Positions 34,101-45,909 of a DNA stretch of 64,000 nucleotides are shown here, piece by piece. Under the pieces are notes generated by a model, which had not been told where the DNA came from, made no database searches, and saw only the letters and a program-made list of their open reading frames with translations. This DNA comes from Micractinium sp. NFX-FRZ (taxonomy: Eukaryota > Chlorophyta > Trebouxiophyceae > Chlorellales > Chlorellaceae). The stretch is taken from positions 92,182 through 156,181 of the forward strand of contig JAPTJF010000099.1 of assembly GCA_029339195.1 (NCBI GenBank). Reading direction: 5' to 3'. The position numbers and the translations under genes were made by a program. Positions within the stretch are counted from its first letter, which is position 1, and every line of letters starts with the position of its first letter.

Positions 34101-34769
34101 AGCACTCCACCCCCGGCTTGCTGTAGTATGTCGAAAAGGCACGCACCCGCCAGCAGCGGCGCCAGCTGCTCCTGCAGCCAGTCCAGGTTGCTCTCCAAGT
34201 AATCCATGCAGTATACGAGCCCCCCATTGGGCCCCAGCCCCAGATCCTCCTGTACTGCCTCTAAAGAGACAAGCTCACAAATGTCCACGGCCGGGGTGTA
34301 GCCTGAGCGGGGAGGAGCAGCGTGCGGTGTGGGCCGATGTGCAGTGTTTTATTTAGCACGGCGGCTGCGGGCGCAGCCTGCAATCAAAGCTTGCCTTCCC
34401 AGCTGCACGGCACATGCACCGCCGGTTCAGAAGAACCAATGTCTGGCCAGGTGGGCATAGGAACGCACAGACCAGATTACCTGAGGGGTCGTTTGCGGGG
34501 TCCAGATTGACCACAGCGGTGCGGCGCCCCGCCAGTGTGAGGAACTGCTGCATGCCGGCGCAGTAGGTTGACTTGCCGGCGCCCGGCGGGCCCACCACCA
34601 CCTGGCCCCACGTGGGGGGTGCATCGGTGGGGGCGCGCGTCGGCAGCGGCACGGCCTGCAAGGGCGGGCGGCGGGGTGAGTGAGCGGCAGCGGGCGGCGG
34701 CAGCAGGCGGCAGGGGCCGGCGGCAGGGGGCGCCGGCAACAGGCGGCGCCGGCAGCGGCGAGCGATCAT
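31190..34769 (-). CDS. GPN2: GPN-loop GTPase 2
   Basis: Nine exons (34769-34481, 34302-34147, 33789-33645, 33274-33205, 33086-33012, 32814-32731, 32483-32357, 31882-31773, 31375-31190) encode 413 aa. The P-loop GPPGAGKST is at about 60-68, followed by VVNLDPAND. The diagnostic Gly-Pro-Asn insertion (LGLGPNGG) is at about 120-122. [10 protein letters not shown] is at about 155-165, and the G4 motif SKMD at 225-228. Family members are homodimeric cytosolic GTPases that help RNA polymerase II and III assembly and nuclear import. The protein is longer than usual for GPN2 because of an Arg/Pro-rich N-terminal extension of about 53 residues (start uncertain) and an Ala/Gln-rich C-terminal exon. The intron after exon 4 starts with GC. 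Confidence 0.9.
31569..31770. repeat. Decayed tandem copies of GPN2 exon 8 end
   Basis: Copies of the exon 8/donor segment (31771-31845) occur at 31623-31700, with weaker ones at 31731-31768 and 31569-31600. They share cgcatgta...tcgcctcccaca and the ctgcggtac donor border. All lie in intron 8. Confidence 0.8.
32232..32290. repeat. Duplicate of GPN2 exon 7 end in intron 7
   Basis: The sequence is near-identical to 32323-32384 (gccccgccccagccgccctg..., then ggctgcgccagcccc). The offset is about 93 bp, and it covers the exon 7 donor. Confidence 0.85.
33300..33372. repeat. GGAT/GAAT microsatellite
   Basis: Imperfect tetranucleotide runs of gatg/gaat in a GPN2 intron, next to a tatatgtatat stretch. 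Confidence 0.9.
33511..33560. repeat. Decayed copy of GPN2 exon 3 end
   Basis: gtgcgcgtccaccagctgca ccacggt matches 33653-33679 in exon 3. The copy is displaced about 131 bp into the following intron. Confidence 0.85.
33851..33995. repeat. Two decayed copies of GPN2 exon 3 start
   Basis: 33851-33912 repeats exon 3 start with acceptor (33735-33796), including agcaggtaggcgccctctgc. A third partial copy starts near 33971. Spacing is about 116-120 bp. Confidence 0.85.
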
Positions 34770-35391
34770 GCAAATGCACACACAGCTTGCCCTCGTTGAC
34801 AACGTGCCTTCTGCTGCTCCGCTGGGGCAGGTGCAGGCGACATGGCGCCGAGCGATGCGGTGCCCTGTCACGTTGTCTGGCGGCAGGGCGAGCTCAGCTC
34901 AATGCTCAGCTCAATTCGTGCTGTGCCGCCTTCGCAATGAGGTTTCGTGTGGAGTTGCCACGTGGCGCCGAGGGAAATTTGAGCGCAAAGCAGGGCGCTT
35001 GCATGCCCCAGCCGTGCAATTGAGTGGAGTGCAGTGGACATCAGCAAGAGGACCACATATGCACCTAAGCATGTACCGCCATGTCCTAGGTGGTTGCCGA
35101 CCGGCGACGGCAAAGGGCGCCATCGGCAGGCGGCCGGGTTTGCCACCATCCCATTATTCTGGTCTTCATCACCTTCCGGCGCATAGATTATTCGAATAAA
35201 AACGCATAAAATGATCGTCAGATTGCGTATTTGAGGCCAGCAGGTAGACAGATGACGGAGGCTGATGTCAACACGTCTTCCATGAGGCTCCCCTGCGCCC
35301 TGTCGATGTAGCTGCCGCGGTGTCCTCTCAAATTCCCGAAACACACTCTTTTGCAAGACCTTAAACCTGCATCTGCCGCAATTACAAGAGC
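34770..35391. other. Spacer between GPN2 and neurochondrin
   Basis: 5' flank of GPN2 and 3' flank of neurochondrin. It includes a markedly AT-richer patch at about 35150-35230, unusual for this window. No gene was found. Confidence 0.5.
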
Positions 35392-35396
35392 AAAAG
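35392..35396 (-). terminator. TGTAA poly(A) signal of neurochondrin
   Basis: TTACA on the + strand, 134 bp after the stop at 35530. Confidence 0.55.
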
Positions 35397-35529
35397 CCGA
35401 CCCTGAATCTGCAGCAGCTCCCTTGTATCTGGCCTTTGCTCGCTTGCAAGCTTGAGAAGCCAATTCTCAACACACGCCATGTTGTTGTACGCAGCAAAAC
35501 ACTGCAAAGAGTAGCACACGTGGGCCACG

Positions 35530-38500
35530 TTAACAACTGTGCGCGCAGTCAGCAAGCGTGTGAAGCAGGAGGGACAGCCCTGGCGAGGCGTCTGCCGCGC
35601 CTGCGCTGCCCACCGCCGCCAGCTCAGCCGCCACCCAGGCATCCTCCCTGCACATCCCCAGGAAAGGAGGGTAGTGCTGCAGCAGCACCGCCGCTGCGGC
35701 GGCTGCAGCATCCAGGTGGCACAGCAGCTCCTCGTGCAGTGCTGAGTCAGCAGCCACTGCTGACCTGGCAGCCGCCAGCTGGCAGCTCATGCCTCCAGAA
35801 GCAGCACCTGGCGCAGTCAGCTGCCCCGCCACCTGGATCGCAGCCAGCAGCTCGCAGCACACCGCCTTCATCAGCCGGCCGCTAATGGGGCCCAGGAAGG
35901 GCAGGGGCTGCGCGGGGCGCGCCAGCAGCGTGGTGCTGCGCCGCCACACGCCGCGCCGGCGCAGCCGCTCCGCCGCCGCCTCCTCCTCCGCCTCCTCTCG
36001 TGCCTCCTCCTGCCGCTGCTGCTCCAGGGAGAGCTCCAGACCCAGCCCTGCTGCGCCTGCTGCACCACCAGAGTGCAGCTCTGCTGCCACGCTGGCAGCG
36101 ATGACGCCGCACAGCGCAGCCAGCGCGGACAGCAGCCTGCAGCAGGGGCATAGGCATGGGCAGGTGGGCCGGGGAGGAGGGTGGGCGGCAGGGCATGGCA
36201 AGGGCAGCCACGGCATGCTGCCTGTCCTTGAGCAGGCAACTGAGGAGGCAATGGCAAGCGCTGAGTCTTCCCTCTCCAACGCTCTGCTCGCCACCCAAGG
36301 CGCATGTTAGTCAGTGACGGCTGCCTCTGCCCGCCCCTACTCTCACGCCAACAGGTGCGTACCTGGCAACGCCCGCCACGTCTGCCGGTGAGCAGTCTGT
36401 CGGCGGCACAACCGGCCGCATCCGCGCCAGCCGCAGCAGCGCGCGCAGCAGGGGCAGCGGGCAGCCGGCCTGCAGGAGCTGCCTCCGGCGGCAGCGCTGC
36501 GCGTCGTTCTCGTCCTCTCCCTCTGCCTCCTGCTCAGCTAGGATATTGAGCAAGAGCTGGCAGGCATAGAGCAGGGCGTCGTCGGCCGCCGCAGCCGCCG
36601 CGGTGGTGACAGCTGGCGAGCAGGCGGCAGCGCACTGCCGGGTGTACTGCAGGAGATGGGGCAGCACAGCCGGCGCCGCCAGAGCGTCCAGCCATAGCTG
36701 CCGCTCGCCCTGCTGGATGCCGCTGCCGGGGTCGGTCACTTGCAGCAGCATGGGCAGGAGGAAGACGGTTCCTTCTGCAGTGCAGGACAGGAGGGTGGAA
36801 AGGAGGGGTCTCAGGACCATGCATGTCCAAGCGGGAAGGCAGGCAGGTGTGTAGGCAGGCGGGCAACCAGGCAGACAGCTCGTTACAAATGCAGGCAAGG
36901 CAGGCAGGCGGCACTGACCCGCAGGGAAGTCCGCGGCAGCCTCCATCCACAGGCGGTGCTCGCCCCCTTCCACCTCCATAACCTCACTGCCACTGCTGCT
37001 GCCGCCTCCATCCTGCCAGTGCAGCTGCTGCAGCAGCTCGGCACCGCCCACATCGACCCGCAGGGGCAGCAGGTGTGGCAGCAGCACGCGCAGGCGGGGG
37101 GCAAAGACGTGGGGAGCCTCCGCACAGAACCTGTGGCACCAGGGAGGAGGGAAAGCAAGGGGGCAACCCTTAAACCCGACCCCGTAAACGCCCACCGCAA
37201 GAGCAACAGGAAGAGGGCAGCACAGGGGGATCTTTGAGGCTAGCCGACGCCTCACTCTGCGGCATCAAGCTAAACGCAGCAGCTGTTGGGCCGCCCTGCA
37301 TGCATGCACGCTACCCCTGCCTAAGCAGAAACTTTTCAATGGCAGGCGCAGCACCGGCAGCAGCAGCAGATCACGACCCCTTGCCCTCCCGGGCTGCGGC
37401 TTCCCCACCGCTCACCTGGCAAGCACCCGCACCGCCGCGAGCAGCAGGGCCTGGCGCACCGGGCTCGCATCCTGTGCGCCCTCCTCCAGCCCAGCATCCT
37501 CATTCTCCCCCACAGTCTGCTCGATGTATTGCAGCACCACCTCCACCGCCTCCTGCAGCGAGTGCAGCGCACGCTGCGCCACGGCATCCGACAGCGGCGG
37601 GCCCGCCTGCCTGCCTGGCCCGCTGCTGCCCGCCGCCTCCTCCGCGCCCTGCATTGCATTAGGGAGGGAGAAGAAACCACGCGTGAGCTGGCAAGTGGGC
37701 AAAAGGAAATGGTGCAGGGTGGTCGTGTTTGCACCATTGGGGCAGAGCGCGCGCAGCAGGGCTCAGGACAAGAGAGGGGGCGTGAAGGCCAACCTGGGTG
37801 TCATCAGCCAGGGCCTCGATGCTGGCCTCCAGCAGGGCAAAGCAGACGGGCAGCATGCGGGCCGCGCGCTCCCCAGAGGCCTCGCTGGGCCCCTCCCACC
37901 GCATGTCTGCAGGGGGAGGCAAGGGGGAGGCACAGGGGGAGGGAAGTGGGGGTTGTAGTGCAGCTGCAGAGAGGGGCACAACACACTGCACTGGCAGCAG
38001 CTGGGCTTGCACTTGGTGGCTCCTCCCTGCCCCACCACAGCCCGGTTCCAACAATCGCAAAACACCCACTTGCGCACCTGTGGGCATTGGGGTGGCATCC
38101 ACACGCCGCATGTGGTCCCCCTGCTGCTGGTGCTGCTGCCCGCCCCCTGCCGCTGCCTCCCGCTGCTCCCGTTGCAGCTGCTCCTCCAGCTGCCTCCTGT
38201 CCTCCTCGCTGCTCAAAATCCTGACGAGAGGCTCCATGTCCGCACTTGCGCCCTCGCCAGCCTGGCCATCGTCCTCGTCAGCGCCGCCCGCCAGATCAGC
38301 TGCCAGCGCAGCACCCGAAGCATGGTGGCCGTCGCCGGCCTCAGAGCTGCCAGCATCGCTGGGAGGTGCGCCGGGGCGCGGCGTGGGCGCGTGCCACTCG
38401 CCGGCGGCGGGGGCGGCGGCAGAGGCCAGCGGCACGGGCACATGTGGCGCCAGCGCATCGTGCAGCAGCACGCTGGTCTCCACTTTGGTTACTTCCACCA

Positions 38501-40225
38501 GCAGCTGGAAGAAAGCCTCCGCGCCAGCTGCCGCCGCCACGTCAGCACCAGCCTTGCCTGCAGCCGCGGCAGGCAGGCCCACCAGCCAGCCGGACCCGAC
38601 AAATTCCACAACAGCGTCGGCCAGCTGCAGTGCCGAGTGGCGCTGCACAGCGCTGATGCGCCCCCGTAGCAGCAGCCCCAGGCCCTGGCGTAGGTCCGCC
38701 GCCCAGCGCGCCCCGCCCGCTGCCCCAGGCTCCGCATTGCTGCCGCCGCCCAGTTGCGGCAGCGGCAGCAGCAGCAGCAGCACATGCAGGGCCTCCAGCT
38801 GCACCGCCAGCAGCCGCCGCTGGAGCTCTTCCCCCTGCCCGACAGCGGTGCCAAGCTGCTGCTGCTGCGCTGGCAGGGCAAAGACGCGTGCCAGGGCGGG
38901 CAGCAGCTGCTGCAGCACAGTTGCCTGGTCGCCTGCAGGCAGGTGGGCACACATGTGTCTGACGGGCAGGGCAAGGGATGGTGCGCTGCTGCTGCTGCTG
39001 CTACGGGGTGGATAGGCAGGCAGGCAGAGGGAGGGGCACACACACTAGGGAGTGAAGCAGGCAAAGGCAGGTGCACGTTGGTATGCGGGAGGGCATGGCA
39101 CAGAAGGTCCCCTCGTTCCCCGCACAGCAACATGCGCTCACCTGCCAGCAGCGCCGCCCGCCGGCCCTCGTCCGCAATCACAGCGGCCAGCAGCTGCAGC
39201 GCCAGCGACAGTTGCTGCGTGGCGTCCGGCGAGCAGGCCTGCAGCGCCGCCACCGCCGCGCCAAGCGCGCCGCTCTCTGCTGCCACCGCTGCGCCCTCGT
39301 CGCCGCTGCGGGCCGCTGCCACCACACACTCCAACGCGTCTTGCACCGCCGCTGCATCTGCTGCGGCGTCGGCGACGGGGGGCGCCTGGGCCCCGCCGCT
39401 GCTGTCGCCGCCAGGCACAGCTGCTGCGGCGGCTGCTGCGCTGTAGCGTGCTGCCAGCAGGGGGCCGATGCCGCCCGCCCTCACCACATTCAGCAGCAGC
39501 GGCACCTTCTCAAGCATCTCGGTTCCCCCGGCCAGGTCGGGCACGCGCGCAAAGCTGGAAAGCACTGCCAGGCCAAGTGCACAGGTTGCTGCCTCTTGCT
39601 GCGCCGCCGCTGCCGCCGCCTCGCTGGCGCCAGCTGGCGTGGGTGGCGTTGTGGACTTGAGAGGGAGCAGCAGGCGGGTGAGGAAGGTGGGGCCGACTGC
39701 GGCGTGCACCTGCCGCACCGCCTCGGCGTCGCCCGCTGGCAGCAGGCGGGTCACCAGCAGCAGGCCCACAAACCTGTGGGGAAGGTTTGTATGAGATGTG
39801 GAGTCAGAAAGTTGGGTGGGGCATAGGGAAGGTAGTGGACCTGTTCAGGCTGGGGTGGGCGTGGGCAGCACTTGCCAATCGCAGAAGTGGCAGCGGAGCA
39901 GAGCAGGAGCGAGTGCAGGTGTCGGCCCAGATACACAATAGACAGGTGCGGAGCCAGCGCATGCCGCCCTTGCTGCAAACACTGCGCCCTCGCACCTGCG
40001 CTCATCCGTGGGCCCCTTGAGCAGCTGCAGGCACTCTGCCAGCCCTGCAGCTGCCTGCTCCGGGCTTGGCGCAGGTGCAGGCGCAGCAACGCGCTGGGGC
40101 GGCTGCGTGGCGGCAGCGGCGGAGGCAGCGGCGGCGGTGCCAGGCGCAGCCTCTTGGGCGGAGTCTGTCCGCGCTAGCGGCCGCGCTTTGGGTTGAGCTT
40201 GCTGCACCAGAAACCCTGCCTTCAT
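35530..40225 (-). CDS. Neurochondrin family protein
   Basis: Eight exons (40225-39996, 39773-39142, 38932-38078, 37906-37794, 37648-37416, 37130-36919, 36774-36363, 36136-35530) join in phase to 1097 aa. The N-terminal signature CLQLLKGPTDERRFVGLLLV, then VTRLLPAG, resembles the start of plant and animal neurochondrins. An all-helical ARM/HEAT-like body follows, for example FLTRLLLPL, LARVFALPAQQ and RMLPVCFALLEASIEAL. The protein is longer than usual for the family (about 600-730 aa) because of Ala/Gly-rich inserts and an acidic, Gln/Glu-rich linker in exon 3 (around VRILSSEEDRRQLEEQLQRE). The family is linked to neurite outgrowth and scaffolding in animals, but its role in algae is unknown. 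Cytosolic or membrane-associated location is inferred. Confidence 0.85.
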
Positions 40226-40524
40226 TGTGCCGCCAATGCAGTGCTACAGAGGAGAGTTCGGGGCGCGATTGGAAGGAAACAGCCCCTTAAAGCGGAATAG
40301 CTCAATATACCATGTGCAGAACCATGTCAGAAATGCTCAGGATTGATGCACAAGGGAAACGGCGCTGTTTTCCATTTCGGGGGACTGTCGACGTGGACTG
40401 GGGCTTGCTTGCTTCCTGGATGCAGCAGCGCAAAGAACACTGCTCTGAAAGCTCATTCAACTTGGCTGTTTAGGCCCTGCGCCGGTTGGGGGCCTGCTGC
40501 AGGAGGCTCTGGACAGCCACCACC
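40226..40524. promoter_or_regulatory. Bidirectional promoter region, neurochondrin / LUC7
   Basis: A 299-bp gap between divergent start codons (40225 minus, 40525 plus). No specific element was assigned. Confidence 0.45.
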
Positions 40525-43500
40525 ATGGTAAGCCGGCTCCGCCCATCTTGCTTTCCCATGCAGCCGGACAAAGCACTGTGCGGCTACACGATACCAAAGG
40601 GCACCACTACATAGAGGCGGCCGCTACGATCGCGACACTGCCGAGCTGCTCTGGTGTTTCCAAGGCCCGAGAGCGCTCTGAATTGCGTTTATGAATGCTC
40701 AGGAAAGCATGGGGCAGCCGCAGGCCACCACAGCTAAAGCTTGTTCAGGCTGCTTCTACCTGCCGCCACTGCCACCTGCTGCCGCCACTGCAGGCGGACG
40801 AGATGAGGGCCATGCTTGACCAGCTGATGGGCAAGGTGAGTGAAACACACCTTGCTGGCCCGGTGCTGAACCGGACGCCCTGCCGGCTAACCGGCCCGGC
40901 CTGTGTCAGCAACTGCAACCCTCTCGCTCACCGCTGGCTGGGACAAGGGTCGGTCCCCTTTATATTTTTTTGTCACCTGCCATGCTGCGCTGTGGGCCTC
41001 CTTTCTATGCTGCGCTGTGCTGTGCAGGACCGCGATGTGCCGCTTGACCAGCGCGTGATCCGGCGTGCCAACTTCAGCGATCCAGAGGTGTGCAAGCACG
41101 CGCTGGCAGGGCTGTGCCCCTTTGGTGAGTTGGGTGGGGCAGGCCGCACAGCAAGGCGCTCGGGCATACAGCAGAGCGGGATGCGAGGCGAGGCAAGCGA
41201 GACTGAGTTGAAAGAGGTAGGGGTGCGAGGTGGGGGGCGAGATTGACAGGCCAAAAGAGAGGCTCGGACAGAGCGCTGCTGGGAGGATTGCGGTGGGAGT
41301 GCAGTGGGCTCGCTGCCAGCCTGCCGAGTGGTGCGCCGCTGCTGCTTTGCTCGCTGTGCTGACAAGTGTGGGTCGCCTCCCTCCCCCTGCAGGCCTGTTC
41401 TCCAACACCCGGAGCGACCTGGGGCCATGTGAGTGCAGCCGCAGGCCCCACTGGCATGCCGCCCGCTGCCCCTGCCTCTTATTTTTCTGCTGCTCCGCCG
41501 TCCGTCGTGTTGCCTCTGCTTCTTGGCACACAGCCCACCTGCCCTCTCCCTGTGCTTTGTTGTATTCTCCCCTTGTCTGGCCTGCAGGCGGTCCACAGGG
41601 ATCACAAGGAATAAGAGATTTCACTCTGTGCCGTGTCACCCGTGCCTCAACGAGGACATGCTGACTGGGAGGCAGCTTTTTTCCTCTTTTTTCCCTCTGC
41701 CTGCAGGCGAGTTTGAGATCCACGAGGACCACCTGGACTGGGATGAGATCAACGGAGAGTATGAGGCGCTCAGTGAACGGGAGAAGGACAGGTGCGGGGG
41801 CGCAACATTCAAGCTGTCCTGCTGCGCCTGGGCCAGGGGCTGGGCGGAAGGCTGGGCCTCCCATGCTTTGCCTGCACTGCTAGGCGTGTGATGCAACCTG
41901 TGACCTGCATCACTGAGCGGCACACACATCGCCCGCTGCACACACTCCCCCCTTTGTCTCCTGCCTGGTGCCCCGGGCCTGCCCTGCAGGCTCGGCTACG
42001 AGCGCTCCCTGCTGCGCCTGCTGCAGCGCCTGGTGTCCGACATGGACAGAAAGGTGGGTGGGGTGGTGTGTGTGTGTGTGGTGGTGGGGGGGATGGGAGT
42101 CTGGAGGGATTTAGTATTTAGTCTGGAGGGAAGGGCGGGGGCGTTTGTGTGGACGGAAGCGGACCGGAAGCACGGGAGCGGCTTTGGGCAGGGTGGGGAG
42201 GTGCTCGGAGCAGTAGCTTTACAGTAGGGGTGGGAACGGTGGTTGTCCTGTTTGGCAGAGGCTGGTGTGGGGTGAACTGAGCAAGCGGTCCGCAGGGGGG
42301 TCTGGGATATGGGCCAGGGGAGGCGAAGAGGCTCGCTTGCACCTCCCCGCCCTGGCGTGCATTGGCTTTGCTGGCCAGCTCCCTCTGCTGCCCTGGCCAT
42401 GTCTTTCCATCTCCCCCAACCTCCGGTGTGTGTGCACCTGTGTGCAGATTGAGAAGGCTGAGGAACGTGCGCGGCTGGAGAGCATGCCCAGGCCGCTGAA
42501 GCCAGACCAGCAGGCGGAGGTGGACAGGCTGCGCGCGCAGGCCAAGGGTGCGGGGGCTGGCTGGGCTGGCTGACTAGCTGGCGGGCGCATGTGGGCTGTA
42601 GTTATGTTGCACAGCAAGAGGCTCTCGGGGCAGCAGCCCTGCTGAGTCTTGCGCCTTCTCCAGCTGTGTGCACAGCTCCTGTTTCTGTGCGTACATCCCC
42701 CTGCAAACCTGACATCACGCAGCGAGAGGCTGGCAGGGCAGCAGCCCTCCTGACTCCCTGCTTTTCTCCAGCGGTGTACACACCTCCCTTTCTCTGTGAA
42801 CTTCCCCTGCAGAGCTGACTTCAAGAAGCGAGAAGCTGGCGGGGCAGGAGCTTTCCTGACGCTGTGCCTTTGAGAACTGAAGCTTTGTGCAAACCTTTGT
42901 GTTGCAGACCTGACGTCACGCAGCGAGAAGCTGGCGGAGGAGGGGGATGTGGATGCATCCATGGCGGCGCTGGGGCAGGTGCGGGCCGTACGTAGGGCAG
43001 GTGCAAAGCGCGGGTGGGGGCCCCACGCTGGGGAGCGTTGCTGCGGAGCGTCGTCCATGCACGGATGCCGTGTCCGCGCACAGATGCCTTAGGTTATCAC
43101 TGCGGCTGCTGCAAGGGCCCTGTGCACCGCACCTGCTGCAACCTCTTCCATGCCCGCACACTCACTCGCTCCCCTGCTCGCGTCCTTGCACGTGTGTCCT
43201 GTTGAAACAATAAAAGCCACTGTTTCCTGCACGCGGGTTCCGCTTTCAGCTGCGAGAGCAGGCAAGCTGCAGGCGGATTGCCTGCTGAATGAAACCTCAA
43301 ACCCCTGTGACTGATATCCAGATGCACCCGTCGTATGCCCAAAACACGCACTGCAGGCGGAGCGGCTGCGTGAGGAGGCCGCCAAGCTTGAGGCCCGCTA
43401 CTCGGCGCCCGACCGCTACATGGAGGTCTGCGACGTGAGTCACACTACAAATGGCCGCCTGCAATGGCCTGCCTCATGTGCTTTTGAGTGGTTGTGCAAG

Positions 43501-44996
43501 GACGGGTTGGATGGGCTGATTGATGTGATGGTGCAGGGAGGGTAGCCGGTCGGCAGGGCTGCTCTGCCCAGCCCTTCCATGCTCCTTCCAGCTGCTGCCA
43601 CTCCCCTCCCCTTCCCTTTACTACACTCAACTCTCACTCCACTCCACTCCAGCTTCTTTCCTCCCCTCTCCCCCCCCTCACCCCGCCCACCCGCGACCCT
43701 GCAGGTGTGCGGCGTGTTCATTCAGTCCACCGACAACGAGGCGCGGCGGCGGGACCACTTGGAGGGGAAGCAGTACTTGGGTGGGTGGGTACTGCTGTGC
43801 GGCCGGGGTGGGTGCAGTTATGCAGACTTTCCACTGTCATTGGGGACCGACAGAATGTCATGTTGGGGTAGGCGGGACTGCCTGCCTGGGAAGCAAGCAG
43901 TGGCTGGGTGGGTGGGTGGAGGATGGGTGGGGCCAGTTGTGTTTGGGTGGGTGGCCGGGGAGGGACCACTCGCTGTCGGTTGCTGCATCACCTACTGAAT
44001 CGACTCACGTGCCCACCCCCCGCAGGCTGGCTGGCCATCCGAGAGAAGCACAAGGAGCTGCAGGCGAAGTATGCAGGGGGAGGATACCCGCCCGTGGGCG
44101 GCGCATACCCGCCAGTTGCCGCGCCCAGGTCGGTTTGTGTGGGCGGGGGGGACAACGCCGGCGCCTGCGCTGTGCTGTGCTGTGTTGTGCTGCGCTGCGC
44201 TGTTTGTGCAGGTGTGGCAGGGTTTGTGCTGGACAGGCTGCTGCCGCTGGGGCAAGTGCTCTGTTTGTGTCCATGCGGGCGGGCAGGCGCCCTGCAGGGC
44301 ATGCGTGCGCCCGCCTTGCCTGCCGCGCACCCCTCAGCACCCTGCATGCTGTGCACATGTGCACGCACCCTTGCTTCTATTGCAAACTCCCATTGCCGCA
44401 CTCCTGTGAAATGCAACGGGCCCCCACCATCCCCTGCCCTGCTGCCGCCTCTCCTGCCTCCCCCACGCAGGGAGCCGGAGAAGCCTGAAGAGGGAGAGGT
44501 GCCGGATGAGCGGCAGGCAGCCGGGAACCGCGGGCCAGAGGGGCCCCGGCAGCGGGAGCGGAGCCGCTCGCAGCGCCGCAGCCGCAGCCGCAGCCGGGAT
44601 CGCGGGTAGGGCGGACAGCTTGGTGGGACATGCGCAGGCGCAGCCTGGGTGGGTGGGGAGTCGGACACGGGTGGGCACGCGCTTGGCAGGGGTCATCAAG
44701 ACACCTATCACCTACTTACTCCCTGTGCACACGTGTGTTGAACTGCTGGTGAGCCTCCGTTGTGTCCCTCGTCTCACGGCCGCGCGCCTTGCCGCCTGCC
44801 CTGCCCCGCTGCTGACCCCACCCCCAGGCGGCCCGACGAGCGGGACCGGCGGTACGACGACAGGCGGCACGACGAGCGGGACAGCAGGGGGTACGATAGG
44901 AGCAGGGGGTACGACCGCGGCGGGTACGACAGGCGGGACAGCAGGGGGTACGACGACAGGCGGGGGTACAACGCTATGCCGCCGCCACGCTATTGA
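40525..44996 (+). CDS. LUC7-like U1 snRNP splicing factor
   Basis: Thirteen coding exons (40525-40527, 40794-40835, 41028-41124, 41393-41428, 41707-41791, 41990-42053, 42448-42547, 42908-42978, 43357-43434, 43705-43780, 44026-44128, 44471-44605, 44828-44996) encode 352 aa. Exon 1 contributes only the ATG. The next exon gives ADEMRAMLDQLMG, matching the LUC7 N-terminus. Zinc finger 1 spans about residues 45-75 (EVCKHALAGLCPFGLF...DLGPCEFEIH). A long coiled coil follows (EKAEERARLESMPRPLKP). Zinc finger 2 (C191, C194, H210) has Tyr216 where a second His is expected. The tail is RS-rich and then RGYDxR-repeat-rich. LUC7 proteins stabilise U1 snRNP at 5' splice sites in the nucleus. Confidence 0.93.
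42606..42860 (+). repeat. Three decayed tandem copies of LUC7 exon 8 start
   Basis: Segments near 42606-42645, 42701-42750 and 42809-42860 resemble the acceptor and start of exon 8 (gacgtcacgcagcgagaagc at 42911). Spacing is about 95-110 bp, all in intron 7. Confidence 0.85.
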
Positions 44997-45501
44997 GCGG
45001 GCGGGCCCGCTTGCAGCAGCCAGCGATGGTTGGACACAGCGCCCACCCAACCCGCCCCTCCTGCCATCCCCACCGAACTTGGCACCCCACCGACACTGCG
45101 ATTTCATTGCATTCAAGGCGCTGTTGTGCGTGCATACCCCACTCTGCCCCTGCTTTCCCCCCACACTTCAAGCCCGTACGACGCTGGCGCCTGTGATGCT
45201 GTCAAGCTCGACACTACCCCCAGCGCAGCGCAGCTGTGAGGGCCAGCAGACGAGCAAGGCACCCAGTGCCAGCAAGTGGCCGAGGCGTGTGGTGGGCTGG
45301 CCATCACACAAGAGTGACAGCCCCTCGCACAGGAGGCATGTGATGCACCCTACCTAGCGCATGATGCATCCCACCCGAGGGCTGCTGCCGTGATTTGGTG
45401 CCCAGGCTCTGGTGGCAGCCCAGGGCAGCCCTGGGCCCGCGCTGAGTAGCACCCTAGGAGGGGTACGGCTGGAGCGCTGTGGGCCTGAACATTTAGGTTA
45501 G
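44997..45501. other. LUC7 3' flank, convergent with FBPase
   Basis: No gene and no plus-strand TGTAA were identified. It probably holds the LUC7 3' UTR. Confidence 0.45.
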
Positions 45502-45506
45502 TTACA
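45502..45506 (-). terminator. TGTAA poly(A) signal of FBPase
   Basis: TTACA on the + strand, about 404 bp after the FBPase stop. Confidence 0.5.
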
Positions 45507-45588
45507 GTGCAAAGAGCGGGGGAGGGGCACATCCAACAACAGAGGCGGCCGGGCCGACCGGAGCAGGAGGGAGGGAGGGGGAATACAC

Positions 45589-45621
45589 GGGGGGCGGGGG
45601 CGGGGCGGGGCGGGGCGGGGC
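45589..45621 (+). repeat. G-quadruplex-forming G-run array
   Basis: Six or more runs of four to five G separated by single C, in the FBPase 3' UTR region. It is G-rich on the plus strand, the LUC7 sense direction. Confidence 0.85.
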
Positions 45622-45909
45622 ACGCGCGTGCCGCCCAGAAAGAATGCGGGTTTTGAAAGGAAATTAGTGTCGTTGACGTTCTTCTTCTCAGGTCCGCCTG
45701 CCTGCTTGCCTGCCTGCCAGCAGCAGAGCCCCAGAGGGTCGAGGGAGGGTCCCTGGGGAGTGCGGCGACAGGAGGGGCAGGGGACAACGGGGCCGGGAGC
45801 CGCCTGGCAGGGGCAAAGAACCTTCCCTGGGGGGGCCGGCTTGCTTGCCCTGCGCCAGCACGACTCCCGGCACGCCGCCTGGCTGCACTGCCATGCCGTG
45901 GGGTGTCAA

